This document shows, piece after piece, positions 44,963 to 52,841 of a DNA stretch of 64,000 nt. The position numbers and the translations under genes are program-made. The notes beneath the pieces are model-generated. The model saw nothing but the letters and a program-made list of their open reading frames with translations, searched no databases and was not told the origin of the DNA. Every line of letters starts with the position of its first letter. The first letter of the stretch is position 1. The stretch comes from UBA1794 sp050946375 (GTDB taxonomy: Bacteria > Bacteroidota > Bacteroidia > Bacteroidales > Bacteroidaceae). The stretch covers positions 223,019-287,018 of the forward strand of contig JBMNUT010000002.1 of the NCBI GenBank assembly GCA_050946375.1. Direction: 5' to 3'.

Positions 44963-45775
44963 ATGAACCAGCATAAGACCATAGCTTTCAGCAAAATGCA
45001 AGGCGCCGGCAACGACTACATCTATGTCGACACGACCCGGTACCCGCTCCCCGAGCCAGAGCGGTACGCCGTTCTCTGGAGCGCCTACCACACCGGAATC
45101 GGTTCCGACGGCCTGGTACTCATCGGCCCCTCCGAAAAAGCCGACTTCAGCATGCGCATTTTTAACGCCGACGGCTCGGAAGCCGCCATGTGCGGCAACG
45201 CCTCACGCTGCATCGGCAAGTACGTCTACGAAAAAGGCCTGACCGACAAGACGGAAGTCACCCTGGAAACCCGCTCCGGCATCAAGCTCCTGCAACTACA
45301 CACCGGCGAAGACCGCAAGGTGAACAGCGTAACCGTCGATATGGGCCAGCCCATCCTCCTCAACCCCGAGGTGGAAATACCCGATTCGAGCCTCAAAGGC
45401 ATTGCCGTGAGCATGGGAAATCCCCACCTGGTACTCTTCGTAGACGACATAGCCCAAGTGGAACTCGAAAAAACAGGCACCCTGTTGGAACACCACCCCC
45501 TCTTCCCCGACCGGGTCAACGTAGAATTTGCCCAAGCCTTCAGCCCCGACGACGTACGCATGCGGGTCTGGGAGCGCGGCTCCGGCATCACTCTGGCCTG
45601 CGGCACCGGCGCCTGCGCCACCGCCGTGGCAGGCTTCACCTCAGGACGCACTGGGCGCACCACGAAAATACGCATGGACGGCGGCGACCTCACCATCGAA
45701 ATCAAAGAAACCGACGGGCACGTCCACATGACCGGCCCCGCAACCTTCGTATTCGAAGGAACCATCGATTTATAA
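44963..45775 (+). CDS. dapF: Diaminopimelate epimerase
   Basis: Converts LL- to meso-diaminopimelate for lysine and peptidoglycan. 270 residues. The two catalytic cysteines are in AAMCGNASRC and LACGTGACAT. The N-terminus QGAGNDYIYVD is typical. It is followed 25 bases later by dapL, so one transcript encodes the last two steps of the aminotransferase variant of the pathway. The start codon lies directly after three repeat units. Confidence 0.96.
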   Translation: MNQHKTIAFSKMQGAGNDYIYVDTTRYPLPEPERYAVLWSAYHTGIGSDGLVLIGPSEKADFSMRIFNADGSEAAMCGNASRCIGKYVYEKGLTDKTEVTLETRSGIKLLQLHTGEDRKVNSVTVDMGQPILLNPEVEIPDSSLKGIAVSMGNPHLVLFVDDIAQVELEKTGTLLEHHPLFPDRVNVEFAQAFSPDDVRMRVWERGSGITLACGTGACATAVAGFTSGRTGRTTKIRMDGGDLTIEIKETDGHVHMTGPATFVFEGTIDL

Positions 45776-45800
45776 AAACCCCAAGCGAATTATCACAACC

Positions 45801-47030
45801 ATGGCATCAGCAAACGAACAATTCCTCAAACTTCCCGGCAATTACCTCTTCCACGAAATCGGGCAGAAAGTAGCACAATTCAAAGCCGCCCATCCCGAAG
45901 CCTCCCTCATCCGGCTGGGCATAGGCGACGTAACCCGCCCCCTCCCCCAGGCATCCATAGAGGCCATGCAAAAAGCCGTCGCCGAACTGGGCAACGCAGC
46001 CACCTTCCGCGGCTACGGACCGGAACAGGGATACGATTTCCTCATACAGGCCATCATCGACAACGACTTCCGCCCCCGCGGAATCCACATAGACCCCTCC
46101 GAAGTATTCATCAGCGACGGAGCAAAAAGCGACACCGGAAACTTCGGAGACATACTCGGCCGCGACAACCGCGTAGGCCTTACCGACCCGGTCTACCCCG
46201 TTTACATCGACTCCAACGTAATGGGCGGACGCGCCGGAGAGCTGGGCGCCGACGGAAAATGGTCGGACATCACCTACTTCCCCTGCACGGCCGAAAACAA
46301 TTTCATCCCCCAACTTCCCAAACAGCGCGTAGACCTCATCTACCTGTGCTACCCCAACAACCCGACGGGCACCACCCTCAGCAAAGAAGAACTGAAGCGA
46401 TGGGTCGACTACGCCCTGGCCAACGATGCAATCATCCTCTACGACGCCGCATACGAGGCCTACATTCACAACCCCGACGTGCCCCACTCCATCTACGAGA
46501 TAGAAGGAGCACGCGCCTGCGCCGTCGAGTTCCACAGCTTCTCTAAGACAGCCGGCTTCACCGGCGTGCGCTGCGGCTACACCGTAGTGCCCCGCGAGGT
46601 GACCGCCACCACCACTTCCGGCCGCCGCGCCTCCCTCAATGCCCTCTGGAGCCGCCGGCAAAGCACCAAGTTCAACGGCACTTCCTACATCACCCAGCGC
46701 GGCGCCGAAGCCATCTATACCGACGCCGGCAAGCAACAAGTGCGCGAACTGATCGGCTACTACATGACCAACGCACACACCATGCGCCAGTCCCTCATCC
46801 AGGCCGGGCTCGAAGTCTACGGCGGCACCGACGCCCCCTACCTCTGGGCGAAAGCCCCGCAGGGAATGACCTCCTGGGGATTCTTCGAACATCTGCTCCA
46901 AACCTGCCACATCGTATGCACCCCCGGCGTAGGCTTCGGCCCCAGCGGCGAAGGCTACGTGCGCCTCACCGCATTCGGCACCCACGAAGACAGCCGTCAG
47001 GCCATGGAGCGGATTACGGCACGGCTCTGA
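45801..47030 (+). CDS. dapL: LL-diaminopimelate aminotransferase
   Basis: Converts tetrahydrodipicolinate directly to LL-diaminopimelate using glutamate, bypassing the acylated intermediates. 409 residues, fold-type I PLP enzyme. PLP lysine in EFHSFSKTAGFTGVRCGY. CYPNNPTGT and YDAAYEAYI are conserved contacts. Co-transcribed with dapF. Confidence 0.96.
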   Translation: MASANEQFLKLPGNYLFHEIGQKVAQFKAAHPEASLIRLGIGDVTRPLPQASIEAMQKAVAELGNAATFRGYGPEQGYDFLIQAIIDNDFRPRGIHIDPSEVFISDGAKSDTGNFGDILGRDNRVGLTDPVYPVYIDSNVMGGRAGELGADGKWSDITYFPCTAENNFIPQLPKQRVDLIYLCYPNNPTGTTLSKEELKRWVDYALANDAIILYDAAYEAYIHNPDVPHSIYEIEGARACAVEFHSFSKTAGFTGVRCGYTVVPREVTATTTSGRRASLNALWSRRQSTKFNGTSYITQRGAEAIYTDAGKQQVRELIGYYMTNAHTMRQSLIQAGLEVYGGTDAPYLWAKAPQGMTSWGFFEHLLQTCHIVCTPGVGFGPSGEGYVRLTAFGTHEDSRQAMERITARL

Positions 47031-47111
47031 CTCTTACCCACCCGCGCAGCCATCCGGACAAACGCAGGCAACCCGCCCGTCCGGCAGCAACGCAACACAC
47101 CTCCAACTGAT

Positions 47112-47192
47112 CCCGCACTTCCGGAAAAATCATGCGGCACTATTCCAGAAAACCCTTGCATGAATCACCCGGAAGTGCGGGCACTTTTTTTA
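47112..47192 (+). terminator. Terminator downstream of dapF-dapL, built on repeat units (array 18)
   Basis: CCCGCACTTCCGG (47112-47124) and CCGGAAGTGCGGG (47169-47181) are perfect 13-base complements, with a nested ATGC/GCAT hairpin between, then CACTTTTTTT. Unit boxes at about 47130, 47153 and 47175 keep roughly 22-base spacing. Confidence 0.85.
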
Positions 47193-47353
47193 CCCTCCAT
47201 AAAGCCCAATTAACAAAACATACAAACCACGCCATAACAACTCGCCCAACCCGACATGAAAAGTTTAGCCCTAAACTGAAAAGCACCCCGAGAAAAATAA
47301 AAAAAGAATAACGAAAGATAAGTCTCTTTACCAGAAATTTAAAACCCTTTTAG

Positions 47354-47361
47354 TATCTTTG
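47354..47361 (+). promoter_or_regulatory. Promoter -7 box of the candidate structured RNA
   Basis: TATCTTTG followed 4 bases later by the 5' strand of the closing stem. Confidence 0.65.
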
Positions 47362-47365
47362 ACCC

Positions 47366-47696
47366 GGATTCGTACCGCAAGTTTCCCTCGAAGCGAGCAA
47401 GACGAATCTTAACATACGGAAAAGCGTTTATCAATGTGCTTTGTTCCTGACGTTGAGAAACTTCGCAACTTTCAGATATTGTCTGGGACAGAGTAACGAT
47501 AGATGCTCATGGGATGTTTTTATCAATCCGACACTCTTCATACGACCACCTGCATCAGACAGGTCAACGTGAGAGGGGAGTCGGCAATTATAAAATCATC
47601 GGCGTGGGTTTCGCGTTGCTCGTTCAACAATATCGGGCAATGCGAAGGCCTCTCAACGTGGAACGGGTAACTGGTACGGATCTCCACGCTTTTTTG
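47366..47696 (+). ncRNA. Candidate structured non-coding RNA, about 330 nt
   Basis: It begins right after a TATCTTTG box and ends at a hairpin (CGTGGA/TCCACG, 47657-47688) with T6. The ends can pair: GGATTCGTACC (47366) with GGTACGGATCT (47673), 11 pairs with two G-U. Internal stems include CGCGTTGCTCG with CGGGCAATGCG (11 pairs, two G-U), TGAGAGG with CCTCTCA, ACCTG/CAGGT, TCAATG/CGTTGA and CAGAT/GTCTG. No open frame has a credible start. I do not find the RNase P (GAAAGUCC), tmRNA (tag frame, CCA-like end) or SRP signatures I know. 6S RNA or another Bacteroidales-specific RNA is possible. Alternatively it is the leader of the following gene, with readthrough. Confidence 0.6.
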
Positions 47697-47767
47697 TATA
47701 ATATCGCAAAATAAAATCATATTCACTCATGCCAAAACTGGGAGATCAATAGGCCACATGAAACAGC

Positions 47768-48670
47768 ATGAAGAGAAAATATCTAAAACGACTGTTTTGT
47801 TCCATAGTCACCCACACTACCTCTATTTTCGAGTTCGACGGCCTTATCTACCACATTCTCTCCGAGTCCGAGCGAATAGTACAAATAAAGTCATACTACA
47901 ATTCCATCTCAGGAGATATTACAATTCCACCGAAAGTCACAACTAACGGCAAAACCTATACAGTTATTTCCATCGGCGACAGAGCATTTCAAAACTGCGC
48001 GTCAATCACTTCTCTCACTATCCCCAGTTCAATAAGCGAAATAGGGCACGAAGCCTTTTCAGGTTGTACCAATCTACTTGCCATTTTCATTCCTGACTCC
48101 GTACAAGAAATTGGAGAATACGCCTTCGAGGGATGCTGTCAACTTTCTACCATCTTCATTCCCCACTCTGTAAGAATCATAGGAGAATATGCATTCCATG
48201 AGTGCCCACTATTGGAAAAAATCAATGTTGACGAGCAAAATCCACACTATGCCTCCAACGACGGTCTACTCTATACTAAAGATATGACTGCCCTACTTTG
48301 TTGTCCGGGCGGAAAACGTTCTGTCACAATACCCGATACAATAAGGAATATCGACAGACACGCCTTCGAAGGATGCTTCAACCTGCTCTCCATAACGATA
48401 CCCGACTCGGTTATTTCTATCGATCAGCACGCCTTTTCCGGTTGTGATTCTCTGAAAAGCATCTACTGCCAAATGCCTAATCCTCCTTCTTCCTCAACCC
48501 CGACATTCTCAGACGAAGCGCTCATGAATGCCATTCTCCATGTACCACCCACAAGTAAAAAAGCCTACACCCAGGTCGACCCCTGGCGCAACTTCTGGCA
48601 CATCGAAGAAGCAGATACCGCCCCTTCAGCCGTCGGCCGCGGCCCGAAAGACGGAAGTCAGGACGGTTGA
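47768..48670 (+). CDS. BspA-like leucine-rich-repeat protein
   Basis: 300 residues. From about residue 60 to 235 it is made of ~23-residue LRR_5 repeats with the pattern IGDRAFQNCASITSLTIPSS / IGEYAFEGCCQLSTIFIP, as in BspA surface proteins that bind host or bacterial ligands. The N-terminus (MKRKYLKRLFCSIVTHTTSI) is basic but lacks a convincing hydrophobic core, so export is uncertain; the leader may have been damaged. AT-richer than its neighbours, with Ile/Ser-rich codon choice. It follows the candidate RNA by about 70 bases. No cell-wall or type IX sorting domain is visible. Confidence 0.75.
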   Translation: MKRKYLKRLFCSIVTHTTSIFEFDGLIYHILSESERIVQIKSYYNSISGDITIPPKVTTNGKTYTVISIGDRAFQNCASITSLTIPSSISEIGHEAFSGCTNLLAIFIPDSVQEIGEYAFEGCCQLSTIFIPHSVRIIGEYAFHECPLLEKINVDEQNPHYASNDGLLYTKDMTALLCCPGGKRSVTIPDTIRNIDRHAFEGCFNLLSITIPDSVISIDQHAFSGCDSLKSIYCQMPNPPSSSTPTFSDEALMNAILHVPPTSKKAYTQVDPWRNFWHIEEADTAPSAVGRGPKDGSQDG

Positions 48671-48717
48671 CAAATAAATATATGAAACGAACCCTGCGCA
48701 GTTTCGGGCAGAAAACG

Positions 48718-48725
48718 TACCTTTG
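48718..48725 (+). promoter_or_regulatory. Promoter -7 box of glnN
   Basis: TACCTTTG, about 95 bases before the ATG at 48821. Confidence 0.55.
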
Positions 48726-48820
48726 CAGCGCGTTACGCCAACTGCCCGGCTCCTCAACCCGAGAGCGGCAGCCCATACGGCGCAACCCACTTTACCCCTA
48801 CCCTAAATTAAAAGGAACCT

Positions 48821-51004
48821 ATGTCCAAACTGAGATTCAGAGTCGTAGAGACTGCTTTCAAGAAACGAGCAGTAGAAGTGCCCACTCCGTCAGAACCCGT
48901 CTCGGAGTACTACGGGAAGTACGTGTTCAACCGCAAGAAAATGTTTAAGTACCTTCCCGGAAAAGTATATCAAAAGCTGATAGACGCTATCGACAACGGC
49001 GACGCACTCGACCGCGACATAGCCGACGCCGTAGCCGAAGGCATGAAAAAATGGGCCATGGAGCTGGGAGTTACCCACTACACCCACTGGTTCCAGCCCC
49101 TCACCGAAGGAACGGCCGAGAAGCACGACGCCTTCATCGAGCACGACGGAAACGGCGGCGTAATCGAGGAATTCAGCGGCAAGCTGCTTGTACAGCAAGA
49201 ACCGGACGCTTCCAGCTTCCCGAGCGGAGGCATACGCAACACGTTCGAAGCCCGCGGCTACTCCGCATGGGACCCCTCCTCGCCCGCATTCGTTGTAGAC
49301 GACACGCTCTGCATCCCCACCATTTTCATTTCCTACACCGGCGAATCGCTTGACTACAAAGCCCCGCTCCTCAAATCCCTCCGCGCCATCAACAAGGCCG
49401 CTACCGAAGTATGCCACTACTTCGACCCCGAAGTCAAGAAGGTCTACACCTATCTCGGCTGGGAGCAGGAATATTTCCTCGTCGACGAGGGCCTCTACGC
49501 AGCCCGGCCCGACCTGCTCATGACGGGACGCACCCTTATGGGCCACGACAGCGCCAAGAACCAGCAGCTCGACGACCACTATTTCGGTTCCATCCCGGCA
49601 CGCGTAGCCGCATTCATGAAGGATTTGGAAATCGAAGCACTCAAGTTGGGCATACCCCTCAAGACCCGCCACAACGAAGTGGCTCCCAACCAGTTCGAAC
49701 TGGCCCCCATCTACGAAGAATGCAACCTGGCCAACGACCATAACCTGCAAGTCATGAGCATCATGCGCCGCGTATGCCGCCGCCACGGCTTCCGCATTCT
49801 GCTCCACGAAAAGCCTTTCAAAGGCATCAACGGAAGCGGAAAGCACAACAACTGGTCGCTCGGCACCGATACCGGCGTGCTCCTCATGGCGCCGGGCAAG
49901 ACTCCGGAAGAAAACCTGCGCTTCGTTACCTTCATCGTCAATACGCTGATGGCCGTTTACCACCACAACGGACTGCTGAAGGCCAGCATCACCACGGCAA
50001 GCAACGCACACCGCCTGGGAGCCAACGAGGCACCGCCCGCCATCATATCCTGCTTCCTCGGAAAATCAATCTCCGAACTGCTCCAGCACATCGCCAAGAA
50101 CGACAATGACAGCCTCACCATTGCCGGGAAACAAGGCATGAAACTGGACATTCCCTCCATCCCCGCGCTCCTCATCGACAATACGGACCGCAACCGCACC
50201 TCTCCTTTTGCGTTTACCGGAAACCGCTTTGAGTTCCGCGCCGTAGGTTCGGAAGCAAACTGCGCCTCGGCCATGATTGCGCTCAACTCCGCAGTAGCCG
50301 ACCAGCTCATCCAGTTCAAGACAGACGTGGACGCCCTCATCGCAAAAGGGACGGACAAGACATCGGCCCTGCTGAACGTAATCAGAGAATACATCAAAGA
50401 ATGCGAACCCATCCACTTCGACGGAAACGGATACAGCGACGAATGGAAAGAAGAAGCCCAACGCCGCGGACTCGACTGCGAGACGCGTCCTCCCTACATC
50501 TACGACAACTATCTGAAGCCCGAGAGCATTGCCATGTTCGAGCGCACAGGCGTCATGACGCGGGTAGAGCTGGCCGCACGAAACGAAGTGAAGTGGGAAA
50601 CCTACACGAAGAAAATCCAGATTGAAAGCCGCGTCTTGGGCGATTTGGCCCTGAACCACATCATTCCCGTGGCCACCGAGTACCAGACCTGCCTCATCAA
50701 TAACGTATATAAGCTAAAAAGCATCATGCCCGACGAGGCCGAGGAGCTCTCGAGCCGCAACAAAGAACTGATCCGCGATATCTCCAAGCACACGAGCTAC
50801 ATCAAAAAACGCGTGGACGAAATGATCGAAGCCCGGAAGAAAGCAAACCGACTGACCGACGAGCGCGAAAAAGCCATCGCCTACGAGGCCACCGTATTCC
50901 CGATGCTCGACGAAATACGCTACCACATCGACAAGCTCGAACTGATCGTAGACAACGAAATGTGGACCCTGCCCAAATACCGCGAATTGCTCTTCATACG
51001 TTAA
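48821..51004 (+). CDS. glnN: Glutamine synthetase, class III
   Basis: ATP-dependent synthesis of glutamine from glutamate and ammonium. 727 residues, the size of the GSIII class common in Bacteroidetes. GS core elements: EFSGKLLVQQEPDASSFP (N-terminal beta-grasp), YLGWEQEYFLVD (metal-binding glutamates), LKTRHNEVAPNQFELAPI, GINGSGKHNNWSLGT (ATP and glutamate site) and NRTSPFAFTGNRFEFRAVGS. The C-terminal ~120 residues are helical, as usual for this class. Own promoter and a hairpin terminator. Confidence 0.96.
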   Translation: MSKLRFRVVETAFKKRAVEVPTPSEPVSEYYGKYVFNRKKMFKYLPGKVYQKLIDAIDNGDALDRDIADAVAEGMKKWAMELGVTHYTHWFQPLTEGTAEKHDAFIEHDGNGGVIEEFSGKLLVQQEPDASSFPSGGIRNTFEARGYSAWDPSSPAFVVDDTLCIPTIFISYTGESLDYKAPLLKSLRAINKAATEVCHYFDPEVKKVYTYLGWEQEYFLVDEGLYAARPDLLMTGRTLMGHDSAKNQQLDDHYFGSIPARVAAFMKDLEIEALKLGIPLKTRHNEVAPNQFELAPIYEECNLANDHNLQVMSIMRRVCRRHGFRILLHEKPFKGINGSGKHNNWSLGTDTGVLLMAPGKTPEENLRFVTFIVNTLMAVYHHNGLLKASITTASNAHRLGANEAPPAIISCFLGKSISELLQHIAKNDNDSLTIAGKQGMKLDIPSIPALLIDNTDRNRTSPFAFTGNRFEFRAVGSEANCASAMIALNSAVADQLIQFKTDVDALIAKGTDKTSALLNVIREYIKECEPIHFDGNGYSDEWKEEAQRRGLDCETRPPYIYDNYLKPESIAMFERTGVMTRVELAARNEVKWETYTKKIQIESRVLGDLALNHIIPVATEYQTCLINNVYKLKSIMPDEAEELSSRNKELIRDISKHTSYIKKRVDEMIEARKKANRLTDEREKAIAYEATVFPMLDEIRYHIDKLELIVDNEMWTLPKYRELLFIR

Positions 51005-51031
51005 TGTAACAAAGGATTTTTCCTCCCCAAG

Positions 51032-51089
51032 AAAGGCTGCTATACGGAAGTCTAACCTATTATGACTCATATGGCAGCCTTTCCCTTTT
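51032..51089 (+). terminator. Hairpin terminator downstream of glnN
   Basis: AAAGGCTGC and GCAGCCTTT form a 9-bp stem extended by partly paired TATACGGAAGTC / GACTCATATG, followed by CCCTTTTC. Confidence 0.65.
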
Positions 51090-51151
51090 CAACCCGGCAA
51101 CAGACTGAAAAGAAAGTCAGCCTATCGATTCACCTTAACCACTAATCCGCC

Positions 51152-52111
51152 ATGCTCTTCCATCATCAGTTTTTCTCAAGCAACTTGCCCAAAAGAATTT
51201 TTCTCTGCCTTCTGGCAGTCCTCGCCCTCTCCTGCCCGCAGGGAATGTGCCAAATAGCAGTCAACACTGCCAGGGAAATAACTCTAAAAAACCGGCTTCA
51301 AGAGATTGACAGACGCATCGAGCAGGAGACCGACTCCACCGCTCTCACCCAACTGCAGGCAATGCGGAAAATCATAGTCAACGAATTGGCCCAAAACGAA
51401 GCTCACTCGGAAGGGATAAAACAAAATGCCCCTGATTTTACCCACACCGTTCCCGACAATTCCACTACTCCGACCGCCCGACAAAAGAGCCGGGAGATTC
51501 CGGAGAAATCCACTGCCGCCGACAACTCCGGAGACTTCAACTACGAACACGACGCGCAGGTCATACGCCGGTATCTCAAACAGGGAAACAGTCTCGCCGC
51601 CATGAAGCACCTGAGCGAAGCCCTAAAACCCGATATGCCAACCGAGGCCTCCCTGCTGTTTGACTACGCCGTTTTGGCCCAGGAAGTCTACAACGGTCTG
51701 ACGGCAGCGGGATATGCCGCCGCATTCAGCATGGACCTTAATGCCTCGTTACAACTGTATACCGCAACCAACGAAGCCGATTTGCTCCACACCTCCCTGC
51801 TGACTCTGGCAACGGCCAAAGGGCATCAGGGAGCCGCCCAGCTACTTCAGCTGAAAGCTGCGATGCGCGGCGGCAACGGCATAGGTGTTCCACAATATAA
51901 TACAGGTGGAGACCAGGTCCCGCAAGGTACGGTAGGACGGAAAACCTGTTCGCTTTGTCATGGAAAGGGATGGATTGCCGGGTCAAAATCGCCCAAGTAT
52001 GGCAATACCGGCACATATTGGTGTCAGGAATGCGGGCGCGACGTGCAGATGTCGCACAGCCATGACGTATGTCCTTCCTGCGGAGGAAAAGGAACTACGC
52101 CCGACTTGTAA
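51152..52111 (+). CDS. Exported protein with C-terminal DnaJ-like zinc-ribbon
   Basis: 319 residues. The signal peptide region (RIFLCLLAVLALSC) ends near GMCQ. A short coiled coil lies at about 38-75, a low-complexity S/T/P/K linker at about 85-125, and helical repeats resembling Sel1/TPR at about 130-235. The C-terminus has two CxxCxGxG motifs, CSLCHGKG and CPSCGGKG, flanking CQECG, the arrangement of the DnaJ cysteine-rich domain, which binds two zinc ions. A DnaJ-like zinc module on an exported protein with no J domain is unusual. It could be a thiol-disulfide or unfolded-protein-binding factor of the envelope. Convergent with rlpA. Confidence 0.65.
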   Translation: MLFHHQFFSSNLPKRIFLCLLAVLALSCPQGMCQIAVNTAREITLKNRLQEIDRRIEQETDSTALTQLQAMRKIIVNELAQNEAHSEGIKQNAPDFTHTVPDNSTTPTARQKSREIPEKSTAADNSGDFNYEHDAQVIRRYLKQGNSLAAMKHLSEALKPDMPTEASLLFDYAVLAQEVYNGLTAAGYAAAFSMDLNASLQLYTATNEADLLHTSLLTLATAKGHQGAAQLLQLKAAMRGGNGIGVPQYNTGGDQVPQGTVGRKTCSLCHGKGWIAGSKSPKYGNTGTYWCQECGRDVQMSHSHDVCPSCGGKGTTPDL

Positions 52112-52123
52112 TTGCCGCCTGGT

Positions 52124-52714
52124 TCAAGGCTTTTTCGTTTCCGGTTCGGCCGTTTCTTCCTCGCCCTGCATGAACTCTTCCGAGAAAAAGAGCTTCTTTT
52201 GGCGTGTAGTGCGGGACGGTTGCTGCGTAATCATGCGCCTCAACTTGCGTGCAGGAAGTACTTCTTCCTCCTCTTCTACCTCCTCTTCGATGCGCGCAGC
52301 CTCCTTAAAATCGACCATCGGGAGGCTGTCGATGGCAGCAAAGGGCACCTTGATGGCCGGCCCATGATAGAAAGAGACCTCTACCGTAGTCACCCCATGG
52401 CCCAACATGCCCAGCTGCGCGGCCGCCGAATGCGAGAGGTCGATGATGCGCCCGCCCACATGAGGCCCGCGGTCTTGCACGGAAACGACGACCTCCTTTC
52501 CATTACTCAGATTCTTCACCTTCAGTTTGGTCCCGAAGGGCAGGAAGGGGTGGGCACACGTCAGGCTGTCGCGGTGATATCTCATGCCGCTTGCCATCTT
52601 GCGTCCATGCAGATTTTTCGCATAATAGCTCGCCTTTCCCCGCTCCTGAGCCGGCAAAAAACAAGCAAACACGGAGAAAAAAAGGAAGAGTAATATCGTT
52701 CTTTTTTCTATCAT
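52124..52714 (-). CDS. rlpA: RlpA-like septal lytic transglycosylase / double-psi barrel protein
   Basis: 196 residues from ATG 52714. The signal peptide MIEKRTILLFLFFSVFACFL ends near PAQ. The domain (about 25-115) has GKASYYAKNLHGRKMASG, AHPFLPFGTKLKVKNL and VVSVQDRGPHVGGRIIDLSHSAA, the RlpA double-psi beta-barrel with its catalytic aspartate/histidine region. There is no SPOR domain; the tail is a Glu/Lys-rich extension with a run of acidic residues (EEEVEEEEEV). Its -7 box ends 6 bases before the ATG, suggesting a leaderless mRNA. Confidence 0.85.
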   Translation of the reverse strand: MIEKRTILLFLFFSVFACFLPAQERGKASYYAKNLHGRKMASGMRYHRDSLTCAHPFLPFGTKLKVKNLSNGKEVVVSVQDRGPHVGGRIIDLSHSAAAQLGMLGHGVTTVEVSFYHGPAIKVPFAAIDSLPMVDFKEAARIEEEVEEEEEVLPARKLRRMITQQPSRTTRQKKLFFSEEFMQGEEETAEPETKKP

Positions 52715-52720
52715 CAAGCG

Positions 52721-52728
52721 CAAATGTA
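52721..52728 (-). promoter_or_regulatory. Promoter -7 box of rlpA (near-leaderless)
   Basis: TACATTTG on minus, 6 bases before the ATG at 52714. Confidence 0.5.
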
Positions 52729-52811
52729 AGCAATTCAAGCTATTATGCAAAACTTATCCGGATTTTTTCAGCAAATCAGGCCGTTTCCTTGCCTGTTTAT
52801 CGAGAAACCTT

Positions 52812-52819
52812 TACTTTTG
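52812..52819 (+). promoter_or_regulatory. Promoter -7 box of the PPDK_N protein gene
   Basis: TACTTTTG, 22 bases before the ATG at 52842. It makes the TTG at 52821 an unlikely start. Confidence 0.55.
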
Positions 52820-52841
52820 TTTGCCTAAAAACAGACTCCAC

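Larger units (their letters stand above)
47031..47365. other. Intergenic region after dapL
   Basis: No gene. The dapL terminator is followed by an AT-rich stretch ending in the promoter of the candidate RNA. Confidence 0.6.

Noticed and set aside
47514..47714. 66-codon frame inside the candidate RNA
   Set aside because: The DNA is explained by paired stems and the terminator; no credible start context.
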